64,000 nt of DNA from Providencia manganoxydans (GTDB lineage Bacteria; Pseudomonadota; Gammaproteobacteria; Enterobacterales; Enterobacteriaceae). The stretch covers positions 2,418,001-2,482,000 of the forward strand of contig NZ_CP067099.1 in assembly GCF_016618195.1 (NCBI RefSeq), in the 5' to 3' direction. Positions 16,853 to 26,925 of this stretch are shown here, one piece after another; positions within the stretch are counted from its first letter, which is position 1, and each line of letters starts with the position of its first letter. A program made the translations under genes and the position numbers. The notes beneath the pieces were generated by a model. The model made no database searches, was not told where the DNA came from, and saw only the letters and a program-made list of their open reading frames with translations.

Positions 16853-17281
16853 CTATTTCACAAGCTCCCATTGAATGCCGTCATTAGCCATATTATCTAG
16901 CCACCAAATATGACCTTTTTCGTTTGTGGCAAAGTAGGCACCATCCTGACCTTGAACTTCTCGATCGTAAAAACCTAAGCCTAACATGATAATTCGAATT
17001 TTAATTGTCTCATAACTCACTGTTATAGATACAAAAAGATGAGAGATAAGCATCAATAGAAATATAGCTGTAAAAGAACACTTCACTCCACCGAAAACAG
17101 AAAGTTGAGTTAGAGTTATTTCACTAACAATACCAGCAATAAATGCCTTAAAGTGACAAATGCTTTTAACTAAGATGGGAAAAACGCACAGAATAAAAGT
17201 TAATTTGCGAGAATACGGCAGGGTAAGGATCGACAGCTGTACATTAGTTTTCTCCCCTATGTTATCGAGCAATAATAGCAC
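16853..17281 (-). CDS. hypothetical membrane protein
   Basis: The open frame covers 142 codons from a GTG without a visible ribosome site; the true start is uncertain. Three hydrophobic stretches (about 28-52, 60-85 and a weaker one) are followed by a soluble tail GFYDREVQGQDGAYFATNEKG ending in IQWELVK. Its 5' end overlaps the integrase fragment on the other strand. It may itself be truncated. Not recognised. Confidence 0.4.
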   Translation of the reverse strand: MLLLLDNIGEKTNVQLSILTLPYSRKLTFILCVFPILVKSICHFKAFIAGIVSEITLTQLSVFGGVKCSFTAIFLLMLISHLFVSITVSYETIKIRIIMLGLGFYDREVQGQDGAYFATNEKGHIWWLDNMANDGIQWELVK

Positions 17282-17577
17282 GGGAGGTGATTACTATTTC
17301 TGTTGGCTCAATTGGTGCTACTTGGAACGCTGCATTAAAAAGGGCAGGCATCAGACATAGAAAAGCACATGAGTCTATACACTCCTATGCTTGCTAGGCT
17401 CTAAGTGCTGGGGCAAACCCTAGATTTATTGCAAATCAAATGGGGCACACGTCAGCAAAGATGATTTATACAGTATATGGAAAATGGATGTCTGATAAAA
17501 ATGATAGTCAGATAGCATTACTAAACCAAAATTTTGAAGACAATGCCCCACTCATGCCCCAAGCTTTAAATAGATAA
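17248..17577 (+). pseudogene. phage tyrosine integrase, C-terminal remnant
   Basis: About 109 codons of a lambda-type tyrosine recombinase. Recognisable parts are GATWNAALKRAGIRHRKAHES, the box II region now IHSYAC followed by TAG, then ALSAGANPRFIANQMGHTSA and the catalytic tyrosine in MIYTVYGKWMSD. Family members have RHTYACWALSAGANP, so the arginine has become isoleucine and the tryptophan codon TGG has become TAG. The N-terminal two thirds is missing. It marks one end of the prophage remnant, 27 bases from ycgN. Confidence 0.85.
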
Positions 17578-17603
17578 TCACTTAACTGAATAAAACCAAT
17601 GAG

Positions 17604-18047
17604 TTAACCCATGCCCTTTGGCTTATTCATGATATGGTCTTCCCATTCCACGACATCTTTCTCTCTTACAGCAATATGACGCACTGAAATCCTTTCACCG
17701 TGCATTGCCGCCTTAGACCCTGTTCTGAGTGGATGCCAAGCCGGCAATGTTTTACCTTCAAGCAATAATCGATAAGCACATGTATGCGGAAGCCACTCGA
17801 ACGTCTCTAAGTTATAACGATTGAGCTTGATACAGTCCGCCTCATAGCTAAAACGGTCTTCATAATGTTTACACTGACAAGTTTTGATATTTAACTGATT
17901 ACAAGCCACGTTAGTAAAATAAATCTCATCTGTATCTTCATCCATGAGCTTATGCAAGCAGCACTGGCCACACCCATCACATAAAGATTCCCACTCTTCG
18001 TCAGTCATTTCATCTAACGTTTTTACCTGCCAGAAAGGCTGCAACAT
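17604..18047 (-). CDS. ycgN: YcgN family cysteine-cluster protein (UPF0260)
   Basis: 147 residues from the ATG of [20 protein letters not shown]; a TTG four codons upstream is too close to AGGA. The cysteine pattern [22 protein letters not shown] and DC-KL matches YkgJ/YcgN-type putative zinc- or iron-binding proteins. The downstream [13 protein letters not shown] is conserved. Biochemical role unknown. It follows ycgM, as in E. coli. Confidence 0.9.
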   Translation of the reverse strand: MLQPFWQVKTLDEMTDEEWESLCDGCGQCCLHKLMDEDTDEIYFTNVACNQLNIKTCQCKHYEDRFSYEADCIKLNRYNLETFEWLPHTCAYRLLLEGKTLPAWHPLRTGSKAAMHGERISVRHIAVREKDVVEWEDHIMNKPKGMG

Positions 18048-18067
18048 AATACTTATCAATCCTATAC

Positions 18068-18724
18068 TTAAATCACTCGCGTCGTTAACGAGTGGTCATT
18101 AATTGAGAGCTTTAGCATATCTCCAGACGTCAAAGGCCCCACACCTTCAGGTGTTCCCGTCAAAACAATATCCCCTGGACGTAAGGTGAAAAAACGGGAC
18201 ATATAGCTAATAAGAGGCAATATTGGCGTGATCATATCACGAGTGGAGCCTGACTGGCGAATTTCACCATTGATTTCTAAAGAGAGCTGGGCGCTTTGTG
18301 GATCGCCAAAGCTGTTTACTGGGATAAAACCCGATATTGGACATGAACCATCAAAGGCTTTGCTTTTTTCCCATGGTTGACCTGCTTGTTTAAATTTAGC
18401 CTGTAAATCCCTTAATGTCAGGTCAAGTGCAACGGCAAAACCCGCAATTGAACGTGACACACGGTCTTCATCTGCATTTTTCAATGGCATACCAATCAAA
18501 ACAGCTAATTCAATTTCATGATGTACCGAGCCAAGATCCTTTGGGATCACAATAGGCTGATTTGCATCACATAACGCCGTTTCTGGCTTAATAAAAATAA
18601 CGGGCTCCTCAGGATGAGCAGAACCCATTTCTTTAATATGTTTAGCGTAATTACTGCCGACACAGACGACTTTATTTGCAGGAAAATCAAGTAAGGCACC
18701 TTGCCAGTCACGATGTTGGTACAT
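18068..18724 (-). CDS. ycgM: fumarylacetoacetate hydrolase family protein YcgM
   Basis: 218 residues, the normal length. FAH fold with the metal-binding acidic residues in [11 protein letters not shown], the [11 protein letters not shown] segment and the C-terminal [11 protein letters not shown] motif. Relatives hydrolyse acylpyruvates or decarboxylate oxaloacetate; the substrate here is not defined by sequence. It is between a lytic transglycosylase gene and ycgN; the ycgM-ycgN order is that of E. coli. Confidence 0.92.
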   Translation of the reverse strand: MYQHRDWQGALLDFPANKVVCVGSNYAKHIKEMGSAHPEEPVIFIKPETALCDANQPIVIPKDLGSVHHEIELAVLIGMPLKNADEDRVSRSIAGFAVALDLTLRDLQAKFKQAGQPWEKSKAFDGSCPISGFIPVNSFGDPQSAQLSLEINGEIRQSGSTRDMITPILPLISYMSRFFTLRPGDIVLTGTPEGVGPLTSGDMLKLSINDHSLTTRVI

Positions 18725-18744
18725 AGTTGTAACTCCTATTATCG

Positions 18745-19833
18745 TTATTGTATTTTTTGAGCAACGCCATCAGCCATGAGGCAAACGCTCAACGCAAAGT
18801 AATATGAGCGATTCCAATGCATAATAGTACGGAAATTTTCAGTGACTAGGTAGGTACGCCCTTTTGGATCATCAGGAATGACTACCCATGCCTTCACGTC
18901 GGGAGCCAACTTTGCAAATGCAGGGAGTTTTACACCCATTTTTTCCCACTGAGCAACCGTTTTAGCTTGTTCAGCCTTAACACCCTCGAGCTGCTTATCA
19001 AAATTTGCAGGTAAGCTGACCTGATAGCCCCACGGTAATGCAGATTGCCAACCCTCAGTTGCAAGATAATTAGCAATAGACGCGAAGACATCGGCTTTAT
19101 TATTCCAAATATCCATTTTGCCATCACCATCACCATCTGCGGCATAGGATAAATAAGACGTTGGCATAAATTGGCTTTGCCCCATCGCCCCTGCCCAAGA
19201 CCCTTTTAATTGTTGGTCTTCAGGAATATAGCCTTTATCCATTATTTCTAAAGCAGCGAGTAATTGTTTGCTAAATAACGCTTCTCTGCGACCTTCAAAT
19301 GACAATGTCGCTAATGCAGAAATAACATCTTCTTTACCTTGGGAGCGCCCAAAACCACTTTCAAGTCCCCATAAAGAAACAATATACTGAGGAGGTACTC
19401 CATAGCGTTTACTAATTTCGTTTAAAGCAGTTTCATTTTCCCAATATTTTTCAGCTCCCGCGTTAATGCGAGACGCGGGTAATACATTCTTTAAATAACT
19501 ATCTAATGTTACCGTCGCTCTTTTTTCAGGCTGACTTTTATCCGCTTTTACAACACGCTCAATAAAATGGATATTGGCAAAGCCGCGTTCAATAGTGGCT
19601 GGTTTTATTCCTTGTGCTAGCGCATGTTGTTTCAATAATTCGACATACGCAGGAAACTGTGACGGTTCACGGTTTTCAATTGGGAATGCTTTATCTAACG
19701 CAGTAACTTCTTTTTCGATTGCAGCATCTTGTTGTGCAGTTAATACTTCTGGTGCAGCTGAAACAGGTGGCTTCGCTGAACAACTCACTAAAAGTAGACC
19801 GCCAATTAAAGTAAATAATAACGTTGGCTTCAT
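18745..19833 (-). CDS. MltB-type lytic murein transglycosylase lipoprotein
   Basis: A 362-residue lipoprotein (lipobox LVSC). Catalytic glutamate in WGLESGFGRSQG and the family motif GAMGQSQFMPTSYLSYA. A DGDGDGKMDIWNNKAD loop resembles the EF-hand of MltB. It cleaves glycan strands with formation of 1,6-anhydro ends, from the inner face of the outer membrane. It lies between ycgL and ycgM, where E. coli has no such gene, so it may be a paralogue of MltB. Start chosen at the signal peptide. Confidence 0.9.
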   Translation of the reverse strand: MKPTLLFTLIGGLLLVSCSAKPPVSAAPEVLTAQQDAAIEKEVTALDKAFPIENREPSQFPAYVELLKQHALAQGIKPATIERGFANIHFIERVVKADKSQPEKRATVTLDSYLKNVLPASRINAGAEKYWENETALNEISKRYGVPPQYIVSLWGLESGFGRSQGKEDVISALATLSFEGRREALFSKQLLAALEIMDKGYIPEDQQLKGSWAGAMGQSQFMPTSYLSYAADGDGDGKMDIWNNKADVFASIANYLATEGWQSALPWGYQVSLPANFDKQLEGVKAEQAKTVAQWEKMGVKLPAFAKLAPDVKAWVVIPDDPKGRTYLVTENFRTIMHWNRSYYFALSVCLMADGVAQKIQ

Positions 19834-19879
19834 TTAATCACTCCCACCGGTAAAAACTTATCTAAGGATTATCCTAATT

Positions 19880-20152
19880 TTATTCACTCGACATATCACG
19901 GTATTCCGCGAGTAAATTTTCAACTGGTGGTGGAAATTGAAGATAATATCCCACTTCAATTAAATCTGCCTTTACCTTTTCAATATCCGCATTTGCCAGC
20001 TTATCACGGTTTGTGAGAGATAAAGACATTGCGAACTGAGGGACACCAAATTGCTTCATCAGCTCTTCAGGGACTCGAGAAAAATCATCTTTCTTCTCAA
20101 TATAAAGATATGTTTGATCACGATTCTGACTACGATATATTGCACAAATCAT
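19880..20152 (-). CDS. ycgL: YcgL domain protein
   Basis: A 90-residue cytosolic protein. Conserved [20 protein letters not shown] at the N-terminus and [13 protein letters not shown] at the C-terminus are diagnostic of the YcgL fold. Divergent from minC as in E. coli. Function not established. Confidence 0.92.
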   Translation of the reverse strand: MICAIYRSQNRDQTYLYIEKKDDFSRVPEELMKQFGVPQFAMSLSLTNRDKLANADIEKVKADLIEVGYYLQFPPPVENLLAEYRDMSSE

Positions 20153-20280
20153 TATATTTAACTCTTTTCTTTGTTCATTGGCTTGCTTGAATAATACAGT
20201 AACTATAACATGCTATTGTTTTACAGAATATCGTCACCCGAAGTTTGTTTCGGATATTTTAATTTGCTGAGCCCGGATAG

Positions 20281-21000
20281 ATGTCACAGTCGCCAATAGA
20301 ACTCAAAGGCAGTAACTTTACACTTTCAGTTCTTCACTTACATAGTGAAGAGCCCAAACTCATCAAAAAGGCGTTACAGGATAAGGTAAGTCAAGCACCT
20401 GACTTCCTTAAAAACGCGCCTGTCGTCATTAATATTGCTGATATTACAGCTAATGCTGACCTATATAATATCCACAAGGCAGTTGTCTCCGTTGGTTTAA
20501 GAGTTGTCGGAATTAGTGGATGTAGCGACCCACAGCTACGTAAACAGGTAAGTGATGCTGGTTTACCCGTACTTAATGAAGGCAAAAGCCAAAAAGCCAT
20601 TGAAATTCAACCTGAGCCGGTTAAAGAAGTTATCGAGACAGTAGCAACCACAGATCCTGAGTTTAGCTACCGCAAAACGCGGATTATCAATAGTCCCGTT
20701 CGTTCAGGGCAACGAATTTATGCACCAAATAGTGATCTTATCGTCACAAGTAATGTCAGCGCAGGTGCAGAATTACTTGCAGATGGTAATATTCATATAT
20801 ACGGCATGATGAGAGGCCGAGCACTCGCAGGTGCGTCTGGCGATACTGAAAGCCAAATATTTTGTATTCATTTGCAAGCTGAGTTGGTCTCTATTGCAGG
20901 TGAATATTGGCTGAGTGATCAGATCCCTTCTGAATTTCTCGGCAAAGCAGCGAAACTCCGTCTCGTTGATAACAGATTAAATATTGAACAATTAATTTAG
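20281..21000 (+). CDS. minC: septum-site-determining protein MinC
   Basis: A 239-residue inhibitor of FtsZ ring assembly. N-terminal FtsZ-inhibitory domain (about 1-115), proline/glutamate linker and C-terminal right-handed beta-helix that binds MinD and the CTP of FtsZ ([20 protein letters not shown]). First gene of minCDE; 23 bases to minD. Confidence 0.97.
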   Translation: MSQSPIELKGSNFTLSVLHLHSEEPKLIKKALQDKVSQAPDFLKNAPVVINIADITANADLYNIHKAVVSVGLRVVGISGCSDPQLRKQVSDAGLPVLNEGKSQKAIEIQPEPVKEVIETVATTDPEFSYRKTRIINSPVRSGQRIYAPNSDLIVTSNVSAGAELLADGNIHIYGMMRGRALAGASGDTESQIFCIHLQAELVSIAGEYWLSDQIPSEFLGKAAKLRLVDNRLNIEQLI

Positions 21001-21023
21001 ACCTTATTTACAAGGAATTATTC

Positions 21024-21839
21024 ATGGCACGCATAATTGTTGTTACATCTGGTAAAGGTGGTGTCGGTAAAACCACTTCAAGCGCGGCCATAGCTACAGG
21101 CCTAGCGCAAAGAGGGAAAAAAACGGTTGTGATCGATTTTGATATCGGTCTACGTAACCTCGACCTTATCATGGGATGTGAACGCCGCGTAGTGTATGAC
21201 TTCGTTAACGTCATTCAAGGTGATGCATCTCTTAATCAGGCACTGATTAAAGATAAACGAACAGAGAATCTTTATATCCTTCCTGCGTCGCAAACTCGTG
21301 ACAAAGATGCTCTGACTCGCGAAGGTGTTGAAAAAATACTCGATGAATTAAGTAACGAATTAGCGTTTGATTTTGTCGTCTGCGATTCCCCTGCGGGTAT
21401 CGAAAGTGGTGCGCTAATGGCGCTCTATTTTGCTGATGAAGCCATTATTACTACCAACCCTGAAGTTTCTTCTGTTCGTGACTCAGACCGTATTTTAGGT
21501 ATCCTTGCGTCTAAATCTCGCCGCGCGGAAAAAGGCCAAGATCCGATTAAAGAACACTTACTATTAACGCGTTATAACCCGGGTCGTGTCACTCGTGGTG
21601 ATATGCTAAGTATGGAAGATGTTCTGGAGATATTGTGTATTCCACTGATCGGCGTGATCCCTGAAGACCAGTCTGTATTGCGTTCATCAAACCAAGGTGA
21701 ACCTGTTATTTTAGATGCTGAATCTGATGCAGGTCAGGCATACAGCGACTGTGTTGACCGTATTTTAGGTGAAGAACGCCCTATCCGATTCATTGAAGAA
21801 GAGAAAAAAGGTTTCTTGAAACGCCTATTTGGGGGGTAA
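21024..21839 (+). CDS. minD: septum-site ATPase MinD
   Basis: A 271-residue deviant-Walker-A ATPase, SGKGGVGKTTSSAAIA near the N-terminus, with a C-terminal amphipathic membrane-targeting helix (KKGFLKRLFGG). It recruits MinC to the membrane and oscillates with MinE. AAGGAA is placed correctly before the ATG. Three bases separate it from minE. Confidence 0.98.
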   Translation: MARIIVVTSGKGGVGKTTSSAAIATGLAQRGKKTVVIDFDIGLRNLDLIMGCERRVVYDFVNVIQGDASLNQALIKDKRTENLYILPASQTRDKDALTREGVEKILDELSNELAFDFVVCDSPAGIESGALMALYFADEAIITTNPEVSSVRDSDRILGILASKSRRAEKGQDPIKEHLLLTRYNPGRVTRGDMLSMEDVLEILCIPLIGVIPEDQSVLRSSNQGEPVILDAESDAGQAYSDCVDRILGEERPIRFIEEEKKGFLKRLFGG

Positions 21840-21842
21840 ATA

Positions 21843-22121
21843 ATGGCTTTATTGGATTTCTTTCTGTCGAGAAAAAAACCGACAGCAAATATCGCAAAAG
21901 AGCGATTACAGATCATTGTAGCGGAGCGCCGCCGCGGTGATAGCGAACCTCCTTACCTTGCAGATATGAAAAGAGATATCTTACAAGTTATCTGCAAATA
22001 CGTTCAGGTTGATCCTGAGATGCTTTCTGTACAATTTGAACAAAAAGGCGACGATATCTCAGTACTCGAACTTAACGTAACATTACCAGAAGGTGATGAA
22101 ATCAAGGTTCCAGAAAAGTAA
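21843..22121 (+). CDS. minE: cell division topological specificity factor MinE
   Basis: 92 residues. N-terminal membrane-binding helix [12 protein letters not shown], anti-MinCD contact helix ([17 protein letters not shown]) and a C-terminal dimerisation beta-domain. It stimulates MinD ATPase. Slightly longer than the 88 residues of E. coli MinE. Confidence 0.97.
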   Translation: MALLDFFLSRKKPTANIAKERLQIIVAERRRGDSEPPYLADMKRDILQVICKYVQVDPEMLSVQFEQKGDDISVLELNVTLPEGDEIKVPEK

Positions 22122-22133
22122 TGATAGCAAAGT

Positions 22134-22163
22134 AGCCGCTGTTTTAGTTTGTAAATAGCGGCT
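22134..22163 (+). terminator. minCDE terminator
   Basis: AGCCGCT at 22134-22140 pairs with AGCGGCT at 22157-22163, followed by TGCTTTATTATTTATT. A second hairpin, ATAAAGCG/CGCTTTAT at 22203-22227, lies further on. The rest of the spacer to rnd holds nothing I can name. Confidence 0.7.
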
Positions 22164-22437
22164 TGCTTTATTATTTATTCAGGCAATTGAAATTAGTTAT
22201 TTATAAAGCGAGCGAATAACGCTTTATTTATGGCTCGACTTTTCTCACCCCGAAATTAGCAGCACTGCGATGACCTGATATATAGCATAAGAATATATAA
22301 TTATTCTATATTCAAAAAATATCATATATAACGATAAAAAACGTATTCTATTAGATGTACTAAATAATAGGGAGATATGGCAATAGATTGATATTTAAGA
22401 CTCCTACTTTGATGAAATAGGAGTCTAGTGATTAATA

Positions 22438-23562
22438 CTACTGAGATTGAGAAAGTAATTTAGTAATTGGTTCAGCAAGCAGCCTTCCTCTCCAACCATC
22501 AAGAAGTTCAGGTTGTTGATCTATTGATTTGATCCCCCAATGAACCGAAAGTAGTTGGTTTATCTGGCGCCTCGAAGCAAGTAACTCTGCATTGAATTTC
22601 TCATGCTCAGCAATTTCTTTGACTACCGTTTTAATTTCTTTAAACAGCGTTTTATATTGAGGTTGCTCGTTAAGATTTGCCACAATTTGCGGATATTCTT
22701 GTTCATCCATTTGCTTAGCTTTTTCAACAATGCTTAACAGACGTCGCCCATGACAACGGATCTCTTGCCCTGTTAAGCCTAATGCATCTAATTCGCCAAG
22801 CGAGCTAGGTAAGTAACGAGCAACTTTCCACAAATGCTCTTCTTTAACCACAAAGTTGATTGCCATATCGCGCGCTTTCGCTTGATTTAAACGCCATTCT
22901 GCTAACATTTGTAAGCAGGCTAACTGTTCACCTCTTAGCTGGCACACATTAGTAATGTTCCGGTATGCGAGTGTCGGATCGATGGATTGTTGTCTTCTAG
23001 TAACCGTTCTTTGGCACTCTTCCATTGCATCCGTAAGATAACCAGCCTCTTCAACTTTCTGCATCAAGATTTTCGCTAATGGCAGTAAATAGAAGACATC
23101 TGCCGCCGCATAGTGGCATTGTTTTTCACTTAGTGGTCTCGCTAACCAATCAGTTCGAGATTCACTTTTATCAAGTTCTATACCTAAGTGCTCTGACACT
23201 AATGAGGCAAAACCACAAGAAATTGGATAACCTAAAAAAGCGGCAACAACCTGTGTATCCACCATCGGTTCAGGAACGCAGGAAAAATCATGTAAAAATA
23301 CCTCTAGATCTTCACTACCTGCATGTAAAAATTTAATCAGATTTTTATTAGTTAATAATGCCTTAAAAGGTGAAAAATCGTTAATAGATAAAGGGTCTAT
23401 CAGTGAAACTTGTTTTCCATCATAAAGTTGTAGCAAACCTAATTGTGGATAATAAGTTCGAGTTCGGACAAATTCTGTATCCAGTGCCAGCCAATCGGCT
23501 TCACTCGCCTGTTGGCACACTTGTGCAAGTTCGCTATCAGTTGTAACTAAACAGTAATTCAA
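22438..23562 (-). CDS. rnd: ribonuclease D
   Basis: A 374-residue 3'-5' exoribonuclease that matures tRNA and other stable RNA ends. DEDD exonuclease residues are visible in ALDTEFVRT and FLHAGSEDLEVF, with the YAAADVFYLLPL motif III; HRDC domains follow (about 210-290). The initiator is TTG, as in E. coli rnd where the UUG start limits expression; GAGA and a U-rich stretch lie upstream. Confidence 0.95.
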   Translation of the reverse strand: MNYCLVTTDSELAQVCQQASEADWLALDTEFVRTRTYYPQLGLLQLYDGKQVSLIDPLSINDFSPFKALLTNKNLIKFLHAGSEDLEVFLHDFSCVPEPMVDTQVVAAFLGYPISCGFASLVSEHLGIELDKSESRTDWLARPLSEKQCHYAAADVFYLLPLAKILMQKVEEAGYLTDAMEECQRTVTRRQQSIDPTLAYRNITNVCQLRGEQLACLQMLAEWRLNQAKARDMAINFVVKEEHLWKVARYLPSSLGELDALGLTGQEIRCHGRRLLSIVEKAKQMDEQEYPQIVANLNEQPQYKTLFKEIKTVVKEIAEHEKFNAELLASRRQINQLLSVHWGIKSIDQQPELLDGWRGRLLAEPITKLLSQSQ

Positions 23563-23594
23563 AACAAATTTCTCTTTTTTATATTCTCATCACG

Positions 23595-23620
23595 GCAACG
23601 CCGGTAAAAACCGGCGTTGC
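23595..23620. terminator. perfect hairpin between fadD and rnd
   Basis: GCAACGCCGG/CCGGCGTTGC with loop TAAAAA. No T-run follows on the minus strand, so it may pause transcription or protect the fadD 3' end more than terminate. Confidence 0.5.
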
Positions 23621-23649
23621 TCATAGGGATGCAAATTGAACAGTCTCTA

Positions 23650-25338
23650 TCATGCCGTTGACTCATCCATTCGCTTTTTTTCTTCATCACGTAGCTCCCT
23701 ACGCAATATTTTACCGACGTTAGATTTAGGTAACTCGGTACGAAATTCAAACAACTTTGGTACTTTGTATGCCGTTAGTGAACGGCGACAGAAGGTTTTT
23801 AACTCATTTGTTGTTAGGTTTGGATTACTACTAACCACAAATACCTTCACTGCTTCACCTGTACTTTCGCTTGGAACACCGACAGCTGCACATTCAACCA
23901 CATCAGGATGAGATGAGATAACATCTTCAACTTCATTTGGATAAACATTAAAGCCAGAGACGATAATCATATCTTTTTTGCGATCAACGATACGGATATA
24001 ACCTTCGCTATCTATTTCTGCAATGTCACCTGTTGCTAACCAACCATCGCGTAAAATTTCCGCAGTTGAATCAGGACGATTCCAATAACCTTTCATGACT
24101 TGAGGGCCTTTCACCCACATTTCACCCGGTTCTCCTAATGCGACTTCATCGCCATCATCACCCACTAATTTTACATCAGTTGATGGGACAGGTAATCCGA
24201 TACTACCACTATAAGCCGTCAGATTATACGGATTTCCGGTCACAAGCGGTGAACATTCTGTTAAACCATAACCTTCCAGCAAATGCTTACCAGTAAGTTT
24301 TTGCCATTTTTCAGCTACCGCTTTTTGTACCGCCATACCACCACCAACGGTTAACCTTAATTTAGAGAAATCCAATTTTTGGAATTCTGCATTATGTAGC
24401 CATGCATTAAATAAGGTATTAACCCCAGTGATCGACGTCACTGGATATTTTGCAAGCTCTTTAATGGTGCCCGGTACATCTCGTGGGTTGGTGATCAATA
24501 AATTAACCCCACCAACGTTAATAAAGAGTAAGCAGTTAACCATTAGTGCAAAAACGTGATACAACGGTAACGCAGTAACCACAAACTCAGCACCAAATTT
24601 TAAAACAGGCCCATAAGCGGCTCGAGCTTGCTCCAAGTTAGCTAACATATTGCGATGGGTTAACATAGCACCTTTGGCCACACCTGTTGTCCCACCCGTA
24701 TATTGAAGGAATGCAAGGTCATCACCAGCAATATTTGGCTTAATGTACTGCATTCGATACCCATAATGCATCGCTCGGCGAAATGAAATTGCATCAGGTA
24801 AATTGTATTTTGGCACTAACCGTTTGACATATTTAACCACAAAATCAACCAGTGTGGCTTTAGGCCTAGAAAGCTGATCACCCATACGAGTTAAAATAAC
24901 GTGTTTAACTTTGGTGTTAAAAACAATTTTTTCAAGGGTATGCGCAAAATTGGAGACAATAACAATCGCAGTCGTACCGCTGTCATTTAACTGGTGTTCC
25001 AGTTCTCTAGGGGTATAAAGCGGGTTAACATTAACGACAACCATACCTGCTCGCAAAATACCAAACAGTGCTATCGGATATTGCAGTAGATTCGGCATCA
25101 TCAGTGCAACACGATCGCCTTTTTTCAGCCCTAAACCATTTTGTAAGTAAGCAGCAAAAGCTCGGCTTCTTTCCTCTAATTTGCGATATGTCATGACTGC
25201 GCCCATGTTAATGAACGCAGGTTGGTCTGCATACTGTGACACCGAATTTTCAAGTAACTCGGCCAAAGAAGCAAAGCGATCAGGATCGATCTCTGCCGGC
25301 ACATCGCTTGGGTAATTTTTTAGCCAGATTTTTTCCAA
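23650..25338 (-). CDS. fadD: long-chain fatty acid-CoA ligase
   Basis: 562 residues from a TTG start ([20 protein letters not shown]); AGGAG lies 7 bases upstream, and E. coli fadD also uses TTG. The open frame upstream is not homologous. AMP-binding P-loop [16 protein letters not shown], motif [12 protein letters not shown], and the fatty-acid signature [26 protein letters not shown] are present. It activates imported fatty acids for beta-oxidation at the inner membrane. A FadR-like operator sits 61-77 bases upstream. Confidence 0.97.
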   Translation of the reverse strand: MEKIWLKNYPSDVPAEIDPDRFASLAELLENSVSQYADQPAFINMGAVMTYRKLEERSRAFAAYLQNGLGLKKGDRVALMMPNLLQYPIALFGILRAGMVVVNVNPLYTPRELEHQLNDSGTTAIVIVSNFAHTLEKIVFNTKVKHVILTRMGDQLSRPKATLVDFVVKYVKRLVPKYNLPDAISFRRAMHYGYRMQYIKPNIAGDDLAFLQYTGGTTGVAKGAMLTHRNMLANLEQARAAYGPVLKFGAEFVVTALPLYHVFALMVNCLLFINVGGVNLLITNPRDVPGTIKELAKYPVTSITGVNTLFNAWLHNAEFQKLDFSKLRLTVGGGMAVQKAVAEKWQKLTGKHLLEGYGLTECSPLVTGNPYNLTAYSGSIGLPVPSTDVKLVGDDGDEVALGEPGEMWVKGPQVMKGYWNRPDSTAEILRDGWLATGDIAEIDSEGYIRIVDRKKDMIIVSGFNVYPNEVEDVISSHPDVVECAAVGVPSESTGEAVKVFVVSSNPNLTTNELKTFCRRSLTAYKVPKLFEFRTELPKSNVGKILRRELRDEEKKRMDESTA

Positions 25339-25398
25339 AGTATGACTCCTGAATTTTAGTATAGTAATATTGCCCGCACATTCTTTTAACAAATTATT

Positions 25399-25415
25399 AA
25401 CTCAGCGTACCAGTT
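25399..25415 (-). promoter_or_regulatory. FadR-like operator of fadD
   Basis: The minus strand reads AACTGGTACGCTGAGTT, close to the FadR sites known for fad genes (half-site CTGGTnnG). Its place just upstream of fadD supports acyl-CoA-responsive repression. Inference from pattern and position. Confidence 0.55.
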
Positions 25416-25480
25416 TGAGAAATACCCTGTGCTAAGGTTGAGAGCTCTATCACTAAATAAATTTCATTCCTTCGAAATAA

Positions 25481-25503
25481 AAATAGGCGGACAATCCGCC
25501 TAT
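25481..25503 (-). terminator. terminator downstream of slp
   Basis: AATAGGCGGA/TCCGCCTATT with a 3-base loop; on the minus strand TTTTATTTC follows. It shields fadD from slp readthrough, although it lies over 400 bases after the slp stop. The stretch between (25504-25914) holds a diverged ERIC-like repeat and no gene. Confidence 0.75.
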
Positions 25504-25727
25504 TCTCACTTAAGTTTATTTTTCCAGAGCGATACTTGTTACATTTGACATAACAACCGCATAAATAACCCGTTATTAGTGAACGATGTCACTATCTAAC
25601 TGACTCATTTATTTGAGCTGTTCACCTTGTAACCTATGTTAAGTATCTATCTGATAATAGTGCCGCCATAATACACTTTTCTGAATCATTTTTGGAGAAA
25701 TTAACACATTATCTCTCGATATTGGCT

Positions 25728-25877
25728 AAATACACTCTAAATAATGCACTCGACGGCTAAATAGCAGGCTAATCAGCCGCTAAAAGCATCGACATTCTGT
25801 GACTGATATGTGGGCGAATGAATATAGCTACTGTATCTCACCCAAAAGCGATATGCATTAAAATATGACAAGTATAG
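25728..25877. repeat. diverged ERIC-like repeat
   Basis: It begins AAATACACTCTAAATAATGC and ends AATATGACAAGTATAG, matching the outer ends of the ERIC elements elsewhere in the window. The interior is hardly recognisable. Confidence 0.4.
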
Positions 25878-25914
25878 GGAGACGATAATCATCGCCCCCC
25901 TCAATAATATAAAA

Positions 25915-26520
25915 CTACTCGGTAAGGTAAGTTTGAACCGGAGCCACGCCACCTGGGTAGCCGTAGTAGCCATACCCATAACCCCAAGGATGGTCATAAT
26001 AATAAGGATTACCATAATAACCATAGCCCCATGGCCCAGCGGGTGGTAATACCACACTTTGTGCTAGGTTCCAGCGCTGATAGCCCGTCACATCCAAAGT
26101 GACATATTTATATGGGATATCCCCTATTTTCCCTGCCTGTTCCCCTGTAATTTTACCTACAACAGTAATATAACGACCATTATAGTCAGCAGGATCAAGG
26201 AAGCCATTTACAAAAGCGTAAATGCGACCGATGGATGCAGTGTTTAGCTCTGGTGCCGCGTCATACTTACTCAATGGAATAACGGCAATCTCAAGACGGG
26301 TTTTATTTGGTTGATTGAAAACTGAAATCACCTTTCCACCAAAACGCCCTTCTTGCCCAATATACATTTCAGGGGCATTTTGTACTGATGATAAGTTAAC
26401 CGCAGGATCAGGTGACGAGCCTTGAATTGATGCTGGGATCGAAACACAACCTGTTAATGCTAATACGCCGATAAATAAAGCTGCTTTAAAAGTCACACGG
26501 CAGTTAATTTTAATTCCCAT
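25915..26520 (-). CDS. Slp/YeaY family outer-membrane lipoprotein
   Basis: 201 residues. The signal peptide ends in the lipobox LTGC with Val at +2. The Slp domain covers about 45-150 (GGKVISVFNQPNKTRLEIAV; GRYITVVGKITGEQAGKIG). An unusual C-terminal tail is packed with Gly, Tyr and Pro (about 160-195). Relatives (Slp, YeaY) are starvation- or envelope-stress-linked, partners unknown. Located downstream of tsaB as yeaY is in E. coli. Confidence 0.88.
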   Translation of the reverse strand: MGIKINCRVTFKAALFIGVLALTGCVSIPASIQGSSPDPAVNLSSVQNAPEMYIGQEGRFGGKVISVFNQPNKTRLEIAVIPLSKYDAAPELNTASIGRIYAFVNGFLDPADYNGRYITVVGKITGEQAGKIGDIPYKYVTLDVTGYQRWNLAQSVVLPPAGPWGYGYYGNPYYYDHPWGYGYGYYGYPGGVAPVQTYLTE

Positions 26521-26775
26521 ATACCACCTCCGTTTTAGCTTTAATTATAAATTCAGACAGTATGGATTAACATACATATTTATTAACATAACACGATATG
26601 TTCAGTATCTTGTCATATGTTAAGTATCAATTTAATCTTTATATCAATTATAGATAAACAAAACAGCAATTAATGTCATATTGATGCGAATTTTAATCAT
26701 CTATTTAATAATAGTTCTATTTATGATTAATGAAATTCAACTTTTCAAAAAACACAAAACTGGCTAAATACTTTG

Positions 26776-26904
26776 TATACACTCTAAATAATTCGAGTTG
26801 CAGCTAGGCGACAAGCGAAGATAGTCGGGGAGCATAGATAAACTATGTGACTCGGCTAGCTGAGCGTAGTCAACAACGCTGCAACTTGAAGTATGACGAG
26901 TATA
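26776..26904. repeat. ERIC (IRU) repeat
   Basis: A 129-bp imperfect palindrome with the typical ends: TAAATAATTCGAGTTGCAG on one side, CAACTTGAAGTATGACGAG on the other, and a GTGACTCGG...TGAGCG core. It lies 21 bases from the tsaB stop, so it would be transcribed in the 3' region of tsaB. The best preserved copy in the window. Confidence 0.85.
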
Positions 26905-26925
26905 GCCAGTTTCAAAATAACACCA

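Noticed and set aside
26521..26775. Promoter or small gene upstream of slp
   Set aside because: AT-rich spacer; no motif good enough to report.
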